From Balneolaceae bacterium (GTDB lineage: Bacteria; Bacteroidota; Rhodothermia; Balneolales; Balneolaceae): 64,000 nt of DNA. Shown piece after piece: positions 46,196-54,469 of this stretch (its first letter is position 1; every line of letters begins with the position of its first letter). The translations under genes and the position numbers were made by a program. The stretch is taken from positions 1-64,000 of the forward strand of contig VEMX01000048.1 in the NCBI GenBank assembly GCA_009711805.1. The letters run 5' to 3'. The notes below the pieces were generated by a model. It was given only the letters and a program-made list of their open reading frames with translations. It did not search any database and had not been told where the DNA came from.

Positions 46196-46882
46196 TTAAA
46201 AGGCATCGAAATCACGAACATCAAAATAATCGTTCAATCCATCGTCAGTGTTGATGATGACTCCACCCAGAGTTACAAGCTTATGGTTGCCAAGGGCTCC
46301 GGAACAAGCTTCAACGATGGATAGCATCTCCCTGCGGATTTCCTGATAGGCAATTTCGGTTACAGATACTACAGGTTCATCCGATTCCAGAATTTTACCC
46401 TGGTGATTACTTAATAAATCCAGCACCAATGCTTGTTGTTGATCTCCCTTTGCATTGAATTTAGGAAGTGCGTGGTTTTTAATGGTGTTCAATCCTCCAA
46501 TCAGTGAGCCGCAGCAGAAAGAGGATTTGGCCATGGCTTCTCGTTGTACCAGCCCAATACCAGCGGAGGTTGAAAGGCCAATGTGAGGACCGTACATGAT
46601 GAAGGCAGCTCCATCGTCAGGGATATGGCTTGCAAAAGCATTAAACCCGGTTTTACCGGTAAAAGGATAGCCGGCCAGCCCGCCAAAGTTAAAAGGGCCG
46701 GGAGCTGCAAAACGCTGGCTCAAAAATATCAGGGAGTGGTTAAGTTCATCGCTGCAAAAGGAAGTTCCCCAAATCGTTTTTGATAGATCAAATTTGTGTT
46801 CATGAAGTTTATTGAGAATGAGTGTTTCAATTTCGGGGATTTCAACTGCGTTGGGGTATAGGTTTTGTATGTCGGACATCAA
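46196..46882 (-). CDS. LCIB-type (theta) carbonic anhydrase-like protein
   Basis: This 228-residue protein resembles the LCIB/C family first known from the algal CO2-concentrating mechanism. The segments FCSDELNHSLIFLSQRF, PGPFNFGGLAGYPFTGKTGFNAFASHIPDDGAAFIMYGPHIGLS and KSSFCCGSLIGG match my memory of that family: a Cys-x-Asp-Glu site, a conserved His in the SHIPDDG loop, and a Cys-Cys-Gly site that could hold the zinc together with the Asp/Arg pair. Some family members are active beta-carbonic-anhydrase-like enzymes. No signal peptide or other CO2-related gene is nearby. The family call is by motif memory. Confidence 0.72.
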   Translation of the reverse strand: MMSDIQNLYPNAVEIPEIETLILNKLHEHKFDLSKTIWGTSFCSDELNHSLIFLSQRFAAPGPFNFGGLAGYPFTGKTGFNAFASHIPDDGAAFIMYGPHIGLSTSAGIGLVQREAMAKSSFCCGSLIGGLNTIKNHALPKFNAKGDQQQALVLDLLSNHQGKILESDEPVVSVTEIAYQEIRREMLSIVEACSGALGNHKLVTLGGVIINTDDGLNDYFDVRDFDAF

Positions 46883-47007
46883 ATATTAGCTTAGTTTTAT
46901 CTTTTGGATGAAACTACGCATTTACCAAAAATATTCGAACTTTTTGATGGTTTTAGATGCAGGATTTTGATTTATTTTAGAAATTACTCATTTAGACCGG
47001 AGGATAT

Positions 47008-47508
47008 ATGAGCGAAGAGTGGACATCATTCACCAAACGAATTGTAGTTAAAGCTCCAATGGAGAAATTATATGAAGCATGGACTACTCAGAGAGAGTTA
47101 GAGAAATGGTTTCTTCGAAGTGCAGAAAATACTAAACCAGATGGTACAATCAGAGACAGCAAGGAATCCTTTCAGACTGGTGATACTTTTCACTGGATGT
47201 GGCATGGTTATCCCGATTCGGTATTTGAAAAACGGGCTATCCTGGATGTGAATGGGGAAGATTATCTGAAGTTCATGTTTACGGATACCTGCCCGGTGGA
47301 AGTTAAGCTGGAAGATTTGGGAGACAAAGGAGTAATGGTAGAACTTACCCAAAGCAATATTCCTACCGATGAAGCATCCATAAAAAGACTGTTTGTAGGC
47401 TGTGGAGAGGGGTGGACTTTTTACCTGGCCAACCTGAAATCCATATATGAGGGGGGAGTGGATCTCAGAAACAAAGATGAAGAGCTTGCCGGTTTAATAA
47501 ATGCATAA
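47008..47508 (+). CDS. SRPBCC/AHSA1 domain protein
   Basis: This 166-residue protein of the Aha1/START-like (AHSA1) family has the N-terminal strand and helix VVKAPMEKLYEAWTTQRELEKWF, the TGDTFHWMWHGYPD middle and the long C-terminal helix WTFYLANLKSIYEGG. Such proteins bind hydrophobic ligands or act as cochaperone-like domains; the ligand is unknown. A good ribosome site GGAGG precedes the ATG. Confidence 0.88.
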   Translation: MSEEWTSFTKRIVVKAPMEKLYEAWTTQRELEKWFLRSAENTKPDGTIRDSKESFQTGDTFHWMWHGYPDSVFEKRAILDVNGEDYLKFMFTDTCPVEVKLEDLGDKGVMVELTQSNIPTDEASIKRLFVGCGEGWTFYLANLKSIYEGGVDLRNKDEELAGLINA

Positions 47509-47838
47509 TATGGCAGGCGGCATCCGGGGCATGGCTAATACCTTAGCTTTACCCCATAAGAAATTTATACGGGAATAATCTCATACCATAACTTTTTTAT
47601 CCGTATCTTCAGGGCTTACTGAAAATCGTGAGTCCACGATAAGACTGGAAAATTGAGACCTCTTCTGGCTTAATCCCCCGAATGTAACGAACCTTTCAGG
47701 TTTATAAATCATTGCTGGCCTTTGTAAATCAAGCAGTCGCGCTTGCCTCTTGTCAATAGCTCACCTATATAAAATCATTCCGGGCAAGAATTATGTGCAG
47801 CACGAAAATTCCGCGTTCCGGGAATAATTAAATTATTT
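47509..47838 (+). other. 330-base gap; probable long leader of the DEAD-box gene
   Basis: No gene is seen. Stem-loops include ATCGTG-AGTC-CACGAT (47625-47640) and a near-palindrome AATAATTAAATTATT just before the helicase ATG. Cold-inducible DEAD-box helicase genes often have long structured leaders, so this could be one. No terminator is visible after the upstream AHSA1 gene. Confidence 0.35.
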
Positions 47839-49584
47839 ATGCCATTTAAAGAACTTGGGTTAAAACCCGAATTATGCCAAGCCGTTAAGGATATTGGCTT
47901 TGAGACCCCTACAGAAATACAAAAGAGAGCCATACCAACTATTCTTTCATCACAACAAGATCTTGTTGCTTTGGCTCAAACAGGTACTGGAAAAACAGGG
48001 GCCTTTGGTTTGCCAGTACTCCAACAAATAGATCCAAATACAAAAGAGGTTCAGGTATTAATCATATCACCGACCAGGGAACTCGCCATTCAGATTGCAA
48101 AAGATCTAAAGGGTTTTTCCGCTCATATAAAAGGAATTAAGACGCTGGCGGTATACGGTGGTACTAATATTTCATCCCAGATTCGCGCGCTCAAAAAAGG
48201 TTGCCAAATCGTAGTGGGTACTCCCGGACGCATGCTGGACCTGATCCGCCGCCGGAAACTGAATGTTACCAACGTTCGGTCGCTGGTGCTTGATGAAGCT
48301 GATGAAATGTTAAATATGGGATTCCAGGAAGATCTGGATGCCATCCTTAAGGATACTCCCAAAGAGAAGCAGACATTGTTGTTCTCGGCAACGATGCCAA
48401 GGCAGATCGCGAGGATGTCAAAGAAGTATATGAACAATCCCAATGAGATTGAAGTTGGAGCCCGAAATTCGGCAGCTCAAAATGTAGAACACCATTATTA
48501 TATGGTGAAAGCCAAAGATCGTTATGAAGCTATTAAACGTATAGCGGATGTAAATCCCGATATTTATGGTATTATTTTTTGCAGAACCCGCCGGGAAACA
48601 GCAACTGTGGCATCTAAACTATCCAAGGATGGATATAATGCTGACCTGTTGAATGGAGATTTATCGCAGGGGCAACGTGATGAAGTGATGGGACGTTTTA
48701 GAAGCAAAGAACTTCAACTGCTGGTGGCTACTGATGTGGCCGCACGTGGGCTGGATGTTGATAGCCTGACTCATGTAATCAACTATAACTTGCCGGATGA
48801 CCTGGAAGTATATATTCACCGAAGTGGAAGAACTGGACGTGCCGGTAACAGTGGTATCTCATCAACTATAATACATACCCGGGAAATGAATCGTATTAAA
48901 GCGTTGGAGAAGATTGCGGGTAAGAAATTTATCAAACAGGGAGTGCCGGGTGGCGAAGAAATTTGCGGTATCCGCATGATGGATTTGGTTGAAAAACTGC
49001 GGGCAACAGAAGTAAATGAAGAACAGATTGAGAAGTACCTTCCGCAGGTATACGAACAATTATCTGACCTGGGATGGCAAGAACTGATTCAGCATTTTGT
49101 GTCTATGGAGTTTAACCAGCTGCTGGAGCATTATGAGCAGGCAGGTGATATTAATGCCTCATCCAAAGGATCAAATAAAAAGTCTAAATCTAGATCTAAT
49201 AAATCTAATAATCGGAATAAAAGCCGTAATAGGTCAAGCAGAGGGCCCCGCAAAGCAGAAGCAGGGTTTACCCGTTATTTTCTGAATATAGGGAAAAGAG
49301 ACGGTTTAAATCCGGCCAGGCTGATGGGTGTGGTAAACGAACAAATGCATGGGAAAAAACCTGATTTTGGGAAAATTGATATCCAAACAAACTTCTCATT
49401 TTTCGAAATAGAAGAAGGTTTTGATAACAAGCTTTTTGACTCTATGAATGGAACCAGGTTTGAAGGCCGGGAAGTAGGAGTTGAAGTGGCCAAACCGGAC
49501 ACCAACGGAAGTTCTGGCAAAGCTAAAAAACCATTCCACAAGAAAGGCAAAAAGAAACGAAACAGAAGTCATGCCTATTCTTAA
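47839..49584 (+). CDS. DEAD-box RNA helicase (DeaD/CsdA type)
   Basis: This 581-residue ATP-dependent RNA helicase shows the Q motif FETPTEIQKRAIP, Walker A AQTGTGKTGAFG near residue 46-57, PTRELAIQ, GTPGRMLD, DEAD at about 151-154, SAT, and HRSGRTGRAG. The C-terminal part has a basic Ser/Lys/Arg/Asn-rich linker (about 440-475) followed by a DbpA-type RNA-binding domain (about 475-555), the layout of DeaD/CsdA. It likely assists ribosome assembly and cold growth. It is followed by a strong terminator. Confidence 0.95.
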   Translation: MPFKELGLKPELCQAVKDIGFETPTEIQKRAIPTILSSQQDLVALAQTGTGKTGAFGLPVLQQIDPNTKEVQVLIISPTRELAIQIAKDLKGFSAHIKGIKTLAVYGGTNISSQIRALKKGCQIVVGTPGRMLDLIRRRKLNVTNVRSLVLDEADEMLNMGFQEDLDAILKDTPKEKQTLLFSATMPRQIARMSKKYMNNPNEIEVGARNSAAQNVEHHYYMVKAKDRYEAIKRIADVNPDIYGIIFCRTRRETATVASKLSKDGYNADLLNGDLSQGQRDEVMGRFRSKELQLLVATDVAARGLDVDSLTHVINYNLPDDLEVYIHRSGRTGRAGNSGISSTIIHTREMNRIKALEKIAGKKFIKQGVPGGEEICGIRMMDLVEKLRATEVNEEQIEKYLPQVYEQLSDLGWQELIQHFVSMEFNQLLEHYEQAGDINASSKGSNKKSKSRSNKSNNRNKSRNRSSRGPRKAEAGFTRYFLNIGKRDGLNPARLMGVVNEQMHGKKPDFGKIDIQTNFSFFEIEEGFDNKLFDSMNGTRFEGREVGVEVAKPDTNGSSGKAKKPFHKKGKKKRNRSHAYS

Positions 49585-49620
49585 GTGAAAAGGAGTGATC
49601 TAAGAATACATTAGTAAAAA

Positions 49621-49650
49621 GGCCCTGATGAATCCATCAGGGCCTTTTAT
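49621..49650 (+). terminator. Rho-independent terminator after the DEAD-box gene
   Basis: GGCCCTGATG (49621-49630) pairs perfectly with CATCAGGGCC (49635-49644) over a 4-base loop and is followed by TTTTATTTTG. Confidence 0.93.
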
Positions 49651-49710
49651 TTTGTCTATGATCTTCCACCCTCAGTAGCATGATGTTATCTATTGCATCA
49701 TCAGTCAGGA

Positions 49711-49732
49711 CTTGGTGAATAATCCGGGTTAA
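49711..49732 (-). repeat. Solitary TTAA-ended inverted-repeat end at the hisI stop
   Basis: On the minus strand, TTAACCCGGATTATTCACC and the following CAAG match the left end of the 236-bp element at 56465 exactly over 22 bases, then diverge. The TTAA contains the hisI stop codon, exactly as at menB. Confidence 0.65.
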
Positions 49733-50211
49733 AGCTTGGTTGGGTTTGGGGCATCCCCATACACTTCTTTGGGGTCAAAAATCTTTTCATCTTCTTCGAA
49801 CTTCAGCTCTCCCCGCTTTTTCTCAAAGTCTTTTCCTGTAGGTACACTACGATAGAAACAGGAACGGTAGCCTACATGGCAACTGGCTCCATTTCCTTGT
49901 ACTTCTACCCGAAGCCACACACAGTCCTGGTCGTCATCAATGCGCATTTCTTTAACAATTTGTGTGAGCCCGCTGGTAGCTCCTTTATGCCAGAGTACCT
50001 CCCGGCTGCGGCTGTAGTATACTGCCTCTCCCAATGTTATGGTTTTCTTAAAAGCTTCTTCATTCATGTAACCATGCATGAGAAGCTCACCTGAAGTGAA
50101 ATCGGTAGTAACTACCGGTATTAAACCGTTTTTGTCAAATTTAGGAGCCAGGTCGGTACCTTCTTCAACCTGTTCTACTGTTATGCGTTCTTTAAAATTG
50201 ATATTGCTCAT
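49729..50211 (-). CDS. hisI: Phosphoribosyl-AMP cyclohydrolase HisI
   Basis: This zinc enzyme performs the third step of histidine synthesis. I use the ATG at 50211 ([12 protein letters not shown]), giving 160 residues; the open frame reaches 50280, but the extra 23 residues are unlike the family. Visible motifs are [39 protein letters not shown], and the metal-binding [21 protein letters not shown] and SCFYR. It has no fused HisE (pyrophosphohydrolase) domain and no other his gene nearby. It lies downstream of yidD. A perfect palindrome CATCCCGGGATG (50278-50289) is upstream. Confidence 0.92.
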   Translation of the reverse strand: MSNINFKERITVEQVEEGTDLAPKFDKNGLIPVVTTDFTSGELLMHGYMNEEAFKKTITLGEAVYYSRSREVLWHKGATSGLTQIVKEMRIDDDQDCVWLRVEVQGNGASCHVGYRSCFYRSVPTGKDFEKKRGELKFEEDEKIFDPKEVYGDAPNPTKL

Positions 50212-50313
50212 AGTATCTTTTGTACGTCGTTCTGAGTTATAGCCTGGAACCTGCAGTTTTGCGGGACTCTGTGTTGGCATCCCGGGATGACGGTTTTGTT
50301 CAATTTTCGATAT

Positions 50314-50568
50314 TCAATGTTTGTGTTCAGAATCTTTTTGAGGAACTGGGTCATGCCCATCGCCGCCCCAGGGGTGGCAACGTCCGATTCTTTGTATACC
50401 CAGCCAAAATCCTTTTAGGGGCCCCCATTCGTTCACGGCTTCAATCATATATTGTGAACAAGTGGGGGAGTATCGGCAACTTTTTCCCATCCATGGGGAA
50501 ATTGCAGCCTGGTAAAAACGTACAAGACCGATAATGAGGTTGCTGAGTATGGATTTCAGCAGCTTCAT
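50314..50568 (-). CDS. yidD: Membrane protein insertion efficiency factor YidD
   Basis: This 84-residue peripheral membrane protein assists YidC-dependent insertion. The whole family signature is visible: [56 protein letters not shown]. In many genomes yidD neighbours rpmH, rnpA and yidC; here it is downstream of cysS, with the cysS stop and yidD start sharing one base (TGATG-type overlap). Confidence 0.95.
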   Translation of the reverse strand: MKLLKSILSNLIIGLVRFYQAAISPWMGKSCRYSPTCSQYMIEAVNEWGPLKGFWLGIQRIGRCHPWGGDGHDPVPQKDSEHKH

Positions 50569-52031
50569 CAGTCAATGGTAAAGGTTGTGCCGTCTTTACT
50601 GTCCATCAGCTTAACTCCCAGCTTGTCGAGATCGTCGCGAATCTTGTCTGAAAGTTCAAAGTTTTTATCGGAACGAGCTTGCGTTCGTATTTCAATCAAA
50701 AGTTCTACCAAGCCGTTTAGCGTCTCTTCATTGCTGCCGGAGGCCTGCTTGGGCCAAAGGCCTAATACCTCTTCAACAATACTATGCAGTAAAATTTTGA
50801 GTGTATCCAGGTTTTCGGGAGCTTGCCCGTTATTAATATTTTTTCTTACCTCCTTTAACTGATCAAAAAGAACAGCAATAGCCTGTGCAGAATTAAAATC
50901 GTCATTCATGGCAGTTTCAAAAGCATGTTTTAAACCATCCAGGTCAAAAGCTGTGCCACTACCGGGCTCGGCTTTATCTATAGCCATCACCATAGAATGG
51001 AGGTTTTTTAATCCAGCTTCTGCAGCTGAAAGAGCTTCTTCAGAAAAATCGGTGGTACTTCTGTAATGGCTTTGCAACAAGAAAAAACGAATCACTTCAG
51101 GGGGCCATCCACGGCTCAGTAAATCGTGATTACCTGTGAAAAACTGATCCAGGTTGATAGCATTGCCCAGCGACTTCCCCATTTTTTGTCCTTCAAGGGT
51201 CACCATGTTGTTATGCATCCAGTACTTTACAAAGGGAGCATCGTGGGCACACTCAGCTTGTGCTATTTCACATTCATGATGAGGAAACTGATTATCTAAT
51301 CCTCCACCGTGTATATCAAAGCTTTCTCCAAGGTATTTCGTACTCATGGCTGAACATTCTACATGCCAACCGGGATAACCTATACTCCAGGGAGAGTCCC
51401 ACTTCATGATGTGTCCGTCGTCTGCTTTTTTCCAAAGGGCAAAATCTTCAGGATTCTTTTTGTCTGAGGCTACATCCACACGTGTACCCGACTCGGCGTC
51501 TTCTGTCTTACGACCACTCAATTTTCCATACTCTTCATCCGAGGAGACATCGAAGTATACATTTCCGTCTGCGTTGTACGCATGTCCTTTTTCGATGAGC
51601 TTTTTAACCATTGCAATTTGTTCAGGGATATGTCCACTGGCTCTTGGTGCAATGTCGGGGCGAAGCACATTCAGCTTATCCATATCCCGGAAGTAGGAAT
51701 AAGTATATTTTTCAGCTATCTCCATAGGCTCTACCTGTTCGATGCGGGCTTGCTTACTTAATTTGTCTTCACCTTCTTCAGCATCACCTACAAGGTGGCC
51801 TACATCGGTAATGTTTTGTACATAACGTACTTTATAACCAAGGTAACGGAGGTAGCGCAATACTACATCAAAAGATACATAGCTTTTGGCATGGCCCAGA
51901 TGGGGATCTCCATACACTGTAGGTCCACACACATACATTCCCACATGAGGGGCGTTGAGGGATTCAAAAAGTTCTTTTTCTCTACTTAGTGTATTATAAA
52001 CGTGGAGTTTGTTTTTACCTTGGTCAGCCAC
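50568..52031 (-). CDS. cysS: Cysteinyl-tRNA synthetase
   Basis: This 487-residue class I synthetase charges tRNA-Cys. The zinc ligands are visible in [18 protein letters not shown] and FPHHECE. The HIGH-like motif is DPHLGHAKS at about residues 41-49, and the KMSKS motif is KMGKSLGN at about 283-290. The C-terminal anticodon-binding domain is complete. It is downstream of folE by 5 bases and overlaps yidD by one base, so folE-cysS-yidD probably form an operon. Confidence 0.97.
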   Translation of the reverse strand: MADQGKNKLHVYNTLSREKELFESLNAPHVGMYVCGPTVYGDPHLGHAKSYVSFDVVLRYLRYLGYKVRYVQNITDVGHLVGDAEEGEDKLSKQARIEQVEPMEIAEKYTYSYFRDMDKLNVLRPDIAPRASGHIPEQIAMVKKLIEKGHAYNADGNVYFDVSSDEEYGKLSGRKTEDAESGTRVDVASDKKNPEDFALWKKADDGHIMKWDSPWSIGYPGWHVECSAMSTKYLGESFDIHGGGLDNQFPHHECEIAQAECAHDAPFVKYWMHNNMVTLEGQKMGKSLGNAINLDQFFTGNHDLLSRGWPPEVIRFFLLQSHYRSTTDFSEEALSAAEAGLKNLHSMVMAIDKAEPGSGTAFDLDGLKHAFETAMNDDFNSAQAIAVLFDQLKEVRKNINNGQAPENLDTLKILLHSIVEEVLGLWPKQASGSNEETLNGLVELLIEIRTQARSDKNFELSDKIRDDLDKLGVKLMDSKDGTTFTID

Positions 52032-52036
52032 TGCGT

Positions 52037-52744
52037 CTACGATAGGTCGGTTTTTGTTGCTATAAAATCGATAAACTTCCGTTGTGTATTTTCGTTCTTA
52101 AAGGCTCCCCTGAATTCAGAAGTTATAGTACTACTTGAGGTGTCTTTTATGCCTCTTGTTGATACACAAAAGTGTTTACTGTCGATGTAAACAGCAACAT
52201 CTTCGGTTTCGAGTGCTTCTTGCAGTTCATCTGCTATTTGTAATGTGAGTCGTTCCTGAACCTGTGGGCGCCGGGAGTAGTAATCTACAATGCGGTTAAT
52301 TTTAGACAAACCGATCACTTTTTTACCGGACGATATATAGGCGACATGAGCTTTTCCTATAAAAGGCAGAAAATGATGCTCACAAAAAGAGGTGACTTGA
52401 ATATCCTTTTCGATCACCATGCCGTTGTAGTCGTAATTGTTATTGAACTGGCGGGCAAGGGGTTTGTTTTTGGGATTAAGTCCCTCGAAAATCTCTTTTA
52501 CGTACATTTTGGCTACGCGGTAGGGAGTACCTTTCAGACTGTCATCTTCAAGATCAAGCCCCAGTGTATGCATAATTTGTGCAAAATGTTCCTGGATGAT
52601 TTCAATCTTTTCATCATCTGTTTTTTCGAAAGCATTCTCTCGTAAAGGGGTTAGTTCAGCCGTACCGATGTGGTCTTCGCCTATTTCTTCGGCGGTAATT
52701 TTATCTAAATCCAAATTATTTAAAACTTCTAAATGTTTATTCAT
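52037..52744 (-). CDS. folE: GTP cyclohydrolase I FolE
   Basis: This enzyme converts GTP to dihydroneopterin triphosphate, the first step of folate (and pterin) synthesis. The 235-residue protein has the zinc-binding CEHHFLPF, SKINRIVDYYSRRPQVQERLT and SKHFCVSTRGIKDTSSSTITSEF. An N-terminal extension of about 50 residues is variable. It is first of the folE-cysS-yidD group. Confidence 0.96.
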   Translation of the reverse strand: MNKHLEVLNNLDLDKITAEEIGEDHIGTAELTPLRENAFEKTDDEKIEIIQEHFAQIMHTLGLDLEDDSLKGTPYRVAKMYVKEIFEGLNPKNKPLARQFNNNYDYNGMVIEKDIQVTSFCEHHFLPFIGKAHVAYISSGKKVIGLSKINRIVDYYSRRPQVQERLTLQIADELQEALETEDVAVYIDSKHFCVSTRGIKDTSSSTITSEFRGAFKNENTQRKFIDFIATKTDLS

Positions 52745-52894
52745 TGGGAAACAGGAACATTATTCCTGTATTTGTGTGGTTGCAAAACCGAAACCCAAAG
52801 TTAAGGGTTCCAGCTATCAATTAACAGTATATGCATATTGAAATAATCGATGGAGATTATTGTCGTATAAAAAAAGTATTATTCACTAAACGAG

Positions 52895-53027
52895 AGCTTT
52901 GAAAAACCAGGGATTTTGTTCAATCTGAAAGCCAGAGGGAGGCTGAAACCACAGGGTATAATTCATATTCGAGGATTTCAACCGACCGATAACGCAGATA
53001 TTGAGCAAAAGACGGTTTTGCAAAGCT
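52895..53027 (-). repeat. AGCTTTG-ended intergenic repeat, copy C (inverted)
   Basis: This 133-bp copy lies inverted with respect to A and B. Its complement reads AGCTTTGCAAAACCG at one end, shares CTGCGTTATCGGT and GTTGAAATCCTCGAATATG with copy A, and ends TTTTTCAAAGCT. CTAAAC occurs on both sides (52886-52891 region and 53030-53035), a possible remnant of a target duplication. It occupies the divergent gap between folE and the Dabb gene. Confidence 0.8.
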
Positions 53028-53055
53028 ATCTAAACACTCATACAAAGAACTCCCG

Positions 53056-53364
53056 ATGATTAAGCATATTGTGATGTGGAAACTAAAAGATGTTGCCGAA
53101 GGTAAAACCCGGGATGAAAATGCCCGGATTATGAAAGAGATGCTGGAAACACTGCCTCCTAAAATTGAAGAATTACAACAAGTGGAAGTGGGTATTAACA
53201 TTCTTCATGGAGCTGATCAATCGATTTGTGATGTAGTTTTAACCGTGGTATGTGAAAATAAGGAAGACCTCCAGGCTTATGCCGTACATCCGGATCATCA
53301 GAAAGCAGTAGCTTTTATTAAGAAGGTGGTGAATGAACGCAGAGTAGTAGATTATGAGCAGTAA
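53056..53364 (+). CDS. Dabb (stress-responsive alpha/beta barrel) protein
   Basis: This 102-residue dimeric ferredoxin-like Dabb domain protein begins IKHIVMWKLKD with the typical His, and contains LETLPPKIEELQQVEVGINI and AYAVHPDHQKAVAFIKKVV. Functions of family members vary and include stress response and cyclase activity. It overlaps the following Smr gene by 11 bases. Confidence 0.92.
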   Translation: MIKHIVMWKLKDVAEGKTRDENARIMKEMLETLPPKIEELQQVEVGINILHGADQSICDVVLTVVCENKEDLQAYAVHPDHQKAVAFIKKVVNERRVVDYEQ

Positions 53365-53638
53365 TGAGCCCGACCCAATTGAACTACCTATTGATGGAGT
53401 GCTTGATCTTCATCATTTTAATCCCAATGAAGTGGGGGATTTAATTCCGGATTATATAGATGCTTGTCTTGAGCGGAATATTCATTCTCTGCGAATTATC
53501 CATGGTAAGGGTAAGGGAGTATTGCGACGAACGGTACATGCTTTGCTTCAAAAGCATAAAAAAGTAAAATCATATCGTCTGGCTACCGACAGCAGCAGCT
53601 GGGGAGCTACGTTAGTAGAATTGCAAAATAACAATTAA
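53354..53638 (+). CDS. Smr domain protein
   Basis: This 94-residue protein is almost only a Smr domain, the small MutS-related nuclease module. It shows the LDLHHFN motif and the HGKGKGVLR motif (RIIHGKGKGVLRRTV), and ends WGATLVEL. Standalone Smr proteins cut nucleic acids, and recent work links the domain to ribosome rescue. It is co-directional with and overlaps the Dabb gene by 11 bases, and meets the convergent acyltransferase by 4 bases. Confidence 0.93.
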   Translation: MSSNEPDPIELPIDGVLDLHHFNPNEVGDLIPDYIDACLERNIHSLRIIHGKGKGVLRRTVHALLQKHKKVKSYRLATDSSSWGATLVELQNNN

Positions 53639-54243
53639 TCTACTTTGGATACCTTGTTGTTACCTTTGGTGTATTCTTCGCCAGACTCAGGGCAAGTAGC
53701 GTATCCAAAGGCATTGAACTCAAGGCGGTGCCCGTATTCACTTACCCAACCAATTTGTTTTCCGGGGTTTCCTACTACCAGGGCATAATCCGGTACAGGT
53801 TTGGTAACTACAGTGCCGGCTCCTATTAAACTATAGGCGCCAATTTCATTTCCACATATAATAGTGGCATTGGCCCCAATAGAAGCTCCCTTCCGTACAA
53901 TAGTTTCAACATATTCATCCCGCCGTGCTATTGCACTTCGGGGATTTATGATATTGGTAAACACCATAGATGGGCCCAGAAATACATCATCCTCACAGAT
54001 AACACCGGTATAGATAGATACATTATTTTGAACTTTTACATTTCTGCCAAGTTTTACCTTCGGCGACACTACTACATTTTGGCCAATATTGCATTGCTCT
54101 CCAATAACTGAATCGGACATGATGTGAGAAAAGTGCCAGATTTTAGTTCCTTCCCCAATCTCTACGTTATCATCAATAACAGCCGTTTCATGGGCAAAGA
54201 AATCGGAACCCAATTCTTTTTTTACTATAGTCTCTTTTTCCAT
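53635..54243 (-). CDS. Left-handed beta-helix acyltransferase (WbpD/WlbB type)
   Basis: This 202-residue hexapeptide-repeat acetyltransferase shows the repeats VIDDNVEIGEGTKIWHFSHIMSDSVIGEQCNIGQNVVVSPKVKLGRNVKVQNNVSIYTGV, then VFTNIINPRSAIAR, RKGASIGANATIICGNEIGAYSLIGAGTVVTKPVPDYALVVGNPGK. It closely resembles the enzymes that acetylate the 3-amino group of UDP-2-acetamido-3-amino sugars used in O-antigens. No other sugar gene is near, so the substrate is by family only. Confidence 0.88.
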   Translation of the reverse strand: MEKETIVKKELGSDFFAHETAVIDDNVEIGEGTKIWHFSHIMSDSVIGEQCNIGQNVVVSPKVKLGRNVKVQNNVSIYTGVICEDDVFLGPSMVFTNIINPRSAIARRDEYVETIVRKGASIGANATIICGNEIGAYSLIGAGTVVTKPVPDYALVVGNPGKQIGWVSEYGHRLEFNAFGYATCPESGEEYTKGNNKVSKVD

Positions 54244-54469
54244 TGTTTATATTTTTATCCTCTTAATCCTCTTTCTATTATGCCAAGTATAATAAATTTA
54301 GAATTTGCGATAAAATCTAATTGGCTAAAGTATAGCAACTTATCTGTTAAAGCAGAAATATCAGTTTGTGTTTCAAAAGCTATCAAAGGTTACTTATTTT
54401 AGGTTTCTTTTTAAAAAAGGAATACCCTGAGGCCGTTTCTTAGCGTTTTTACACCACTAATATTTCAGA

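Noticed and set aside
52920-53201. 93-codon minus-strand frame over the Dabb gene start
   Set aside because: It runs antisense through the Dabb coding region and repeat copy C; no coding character of its own.
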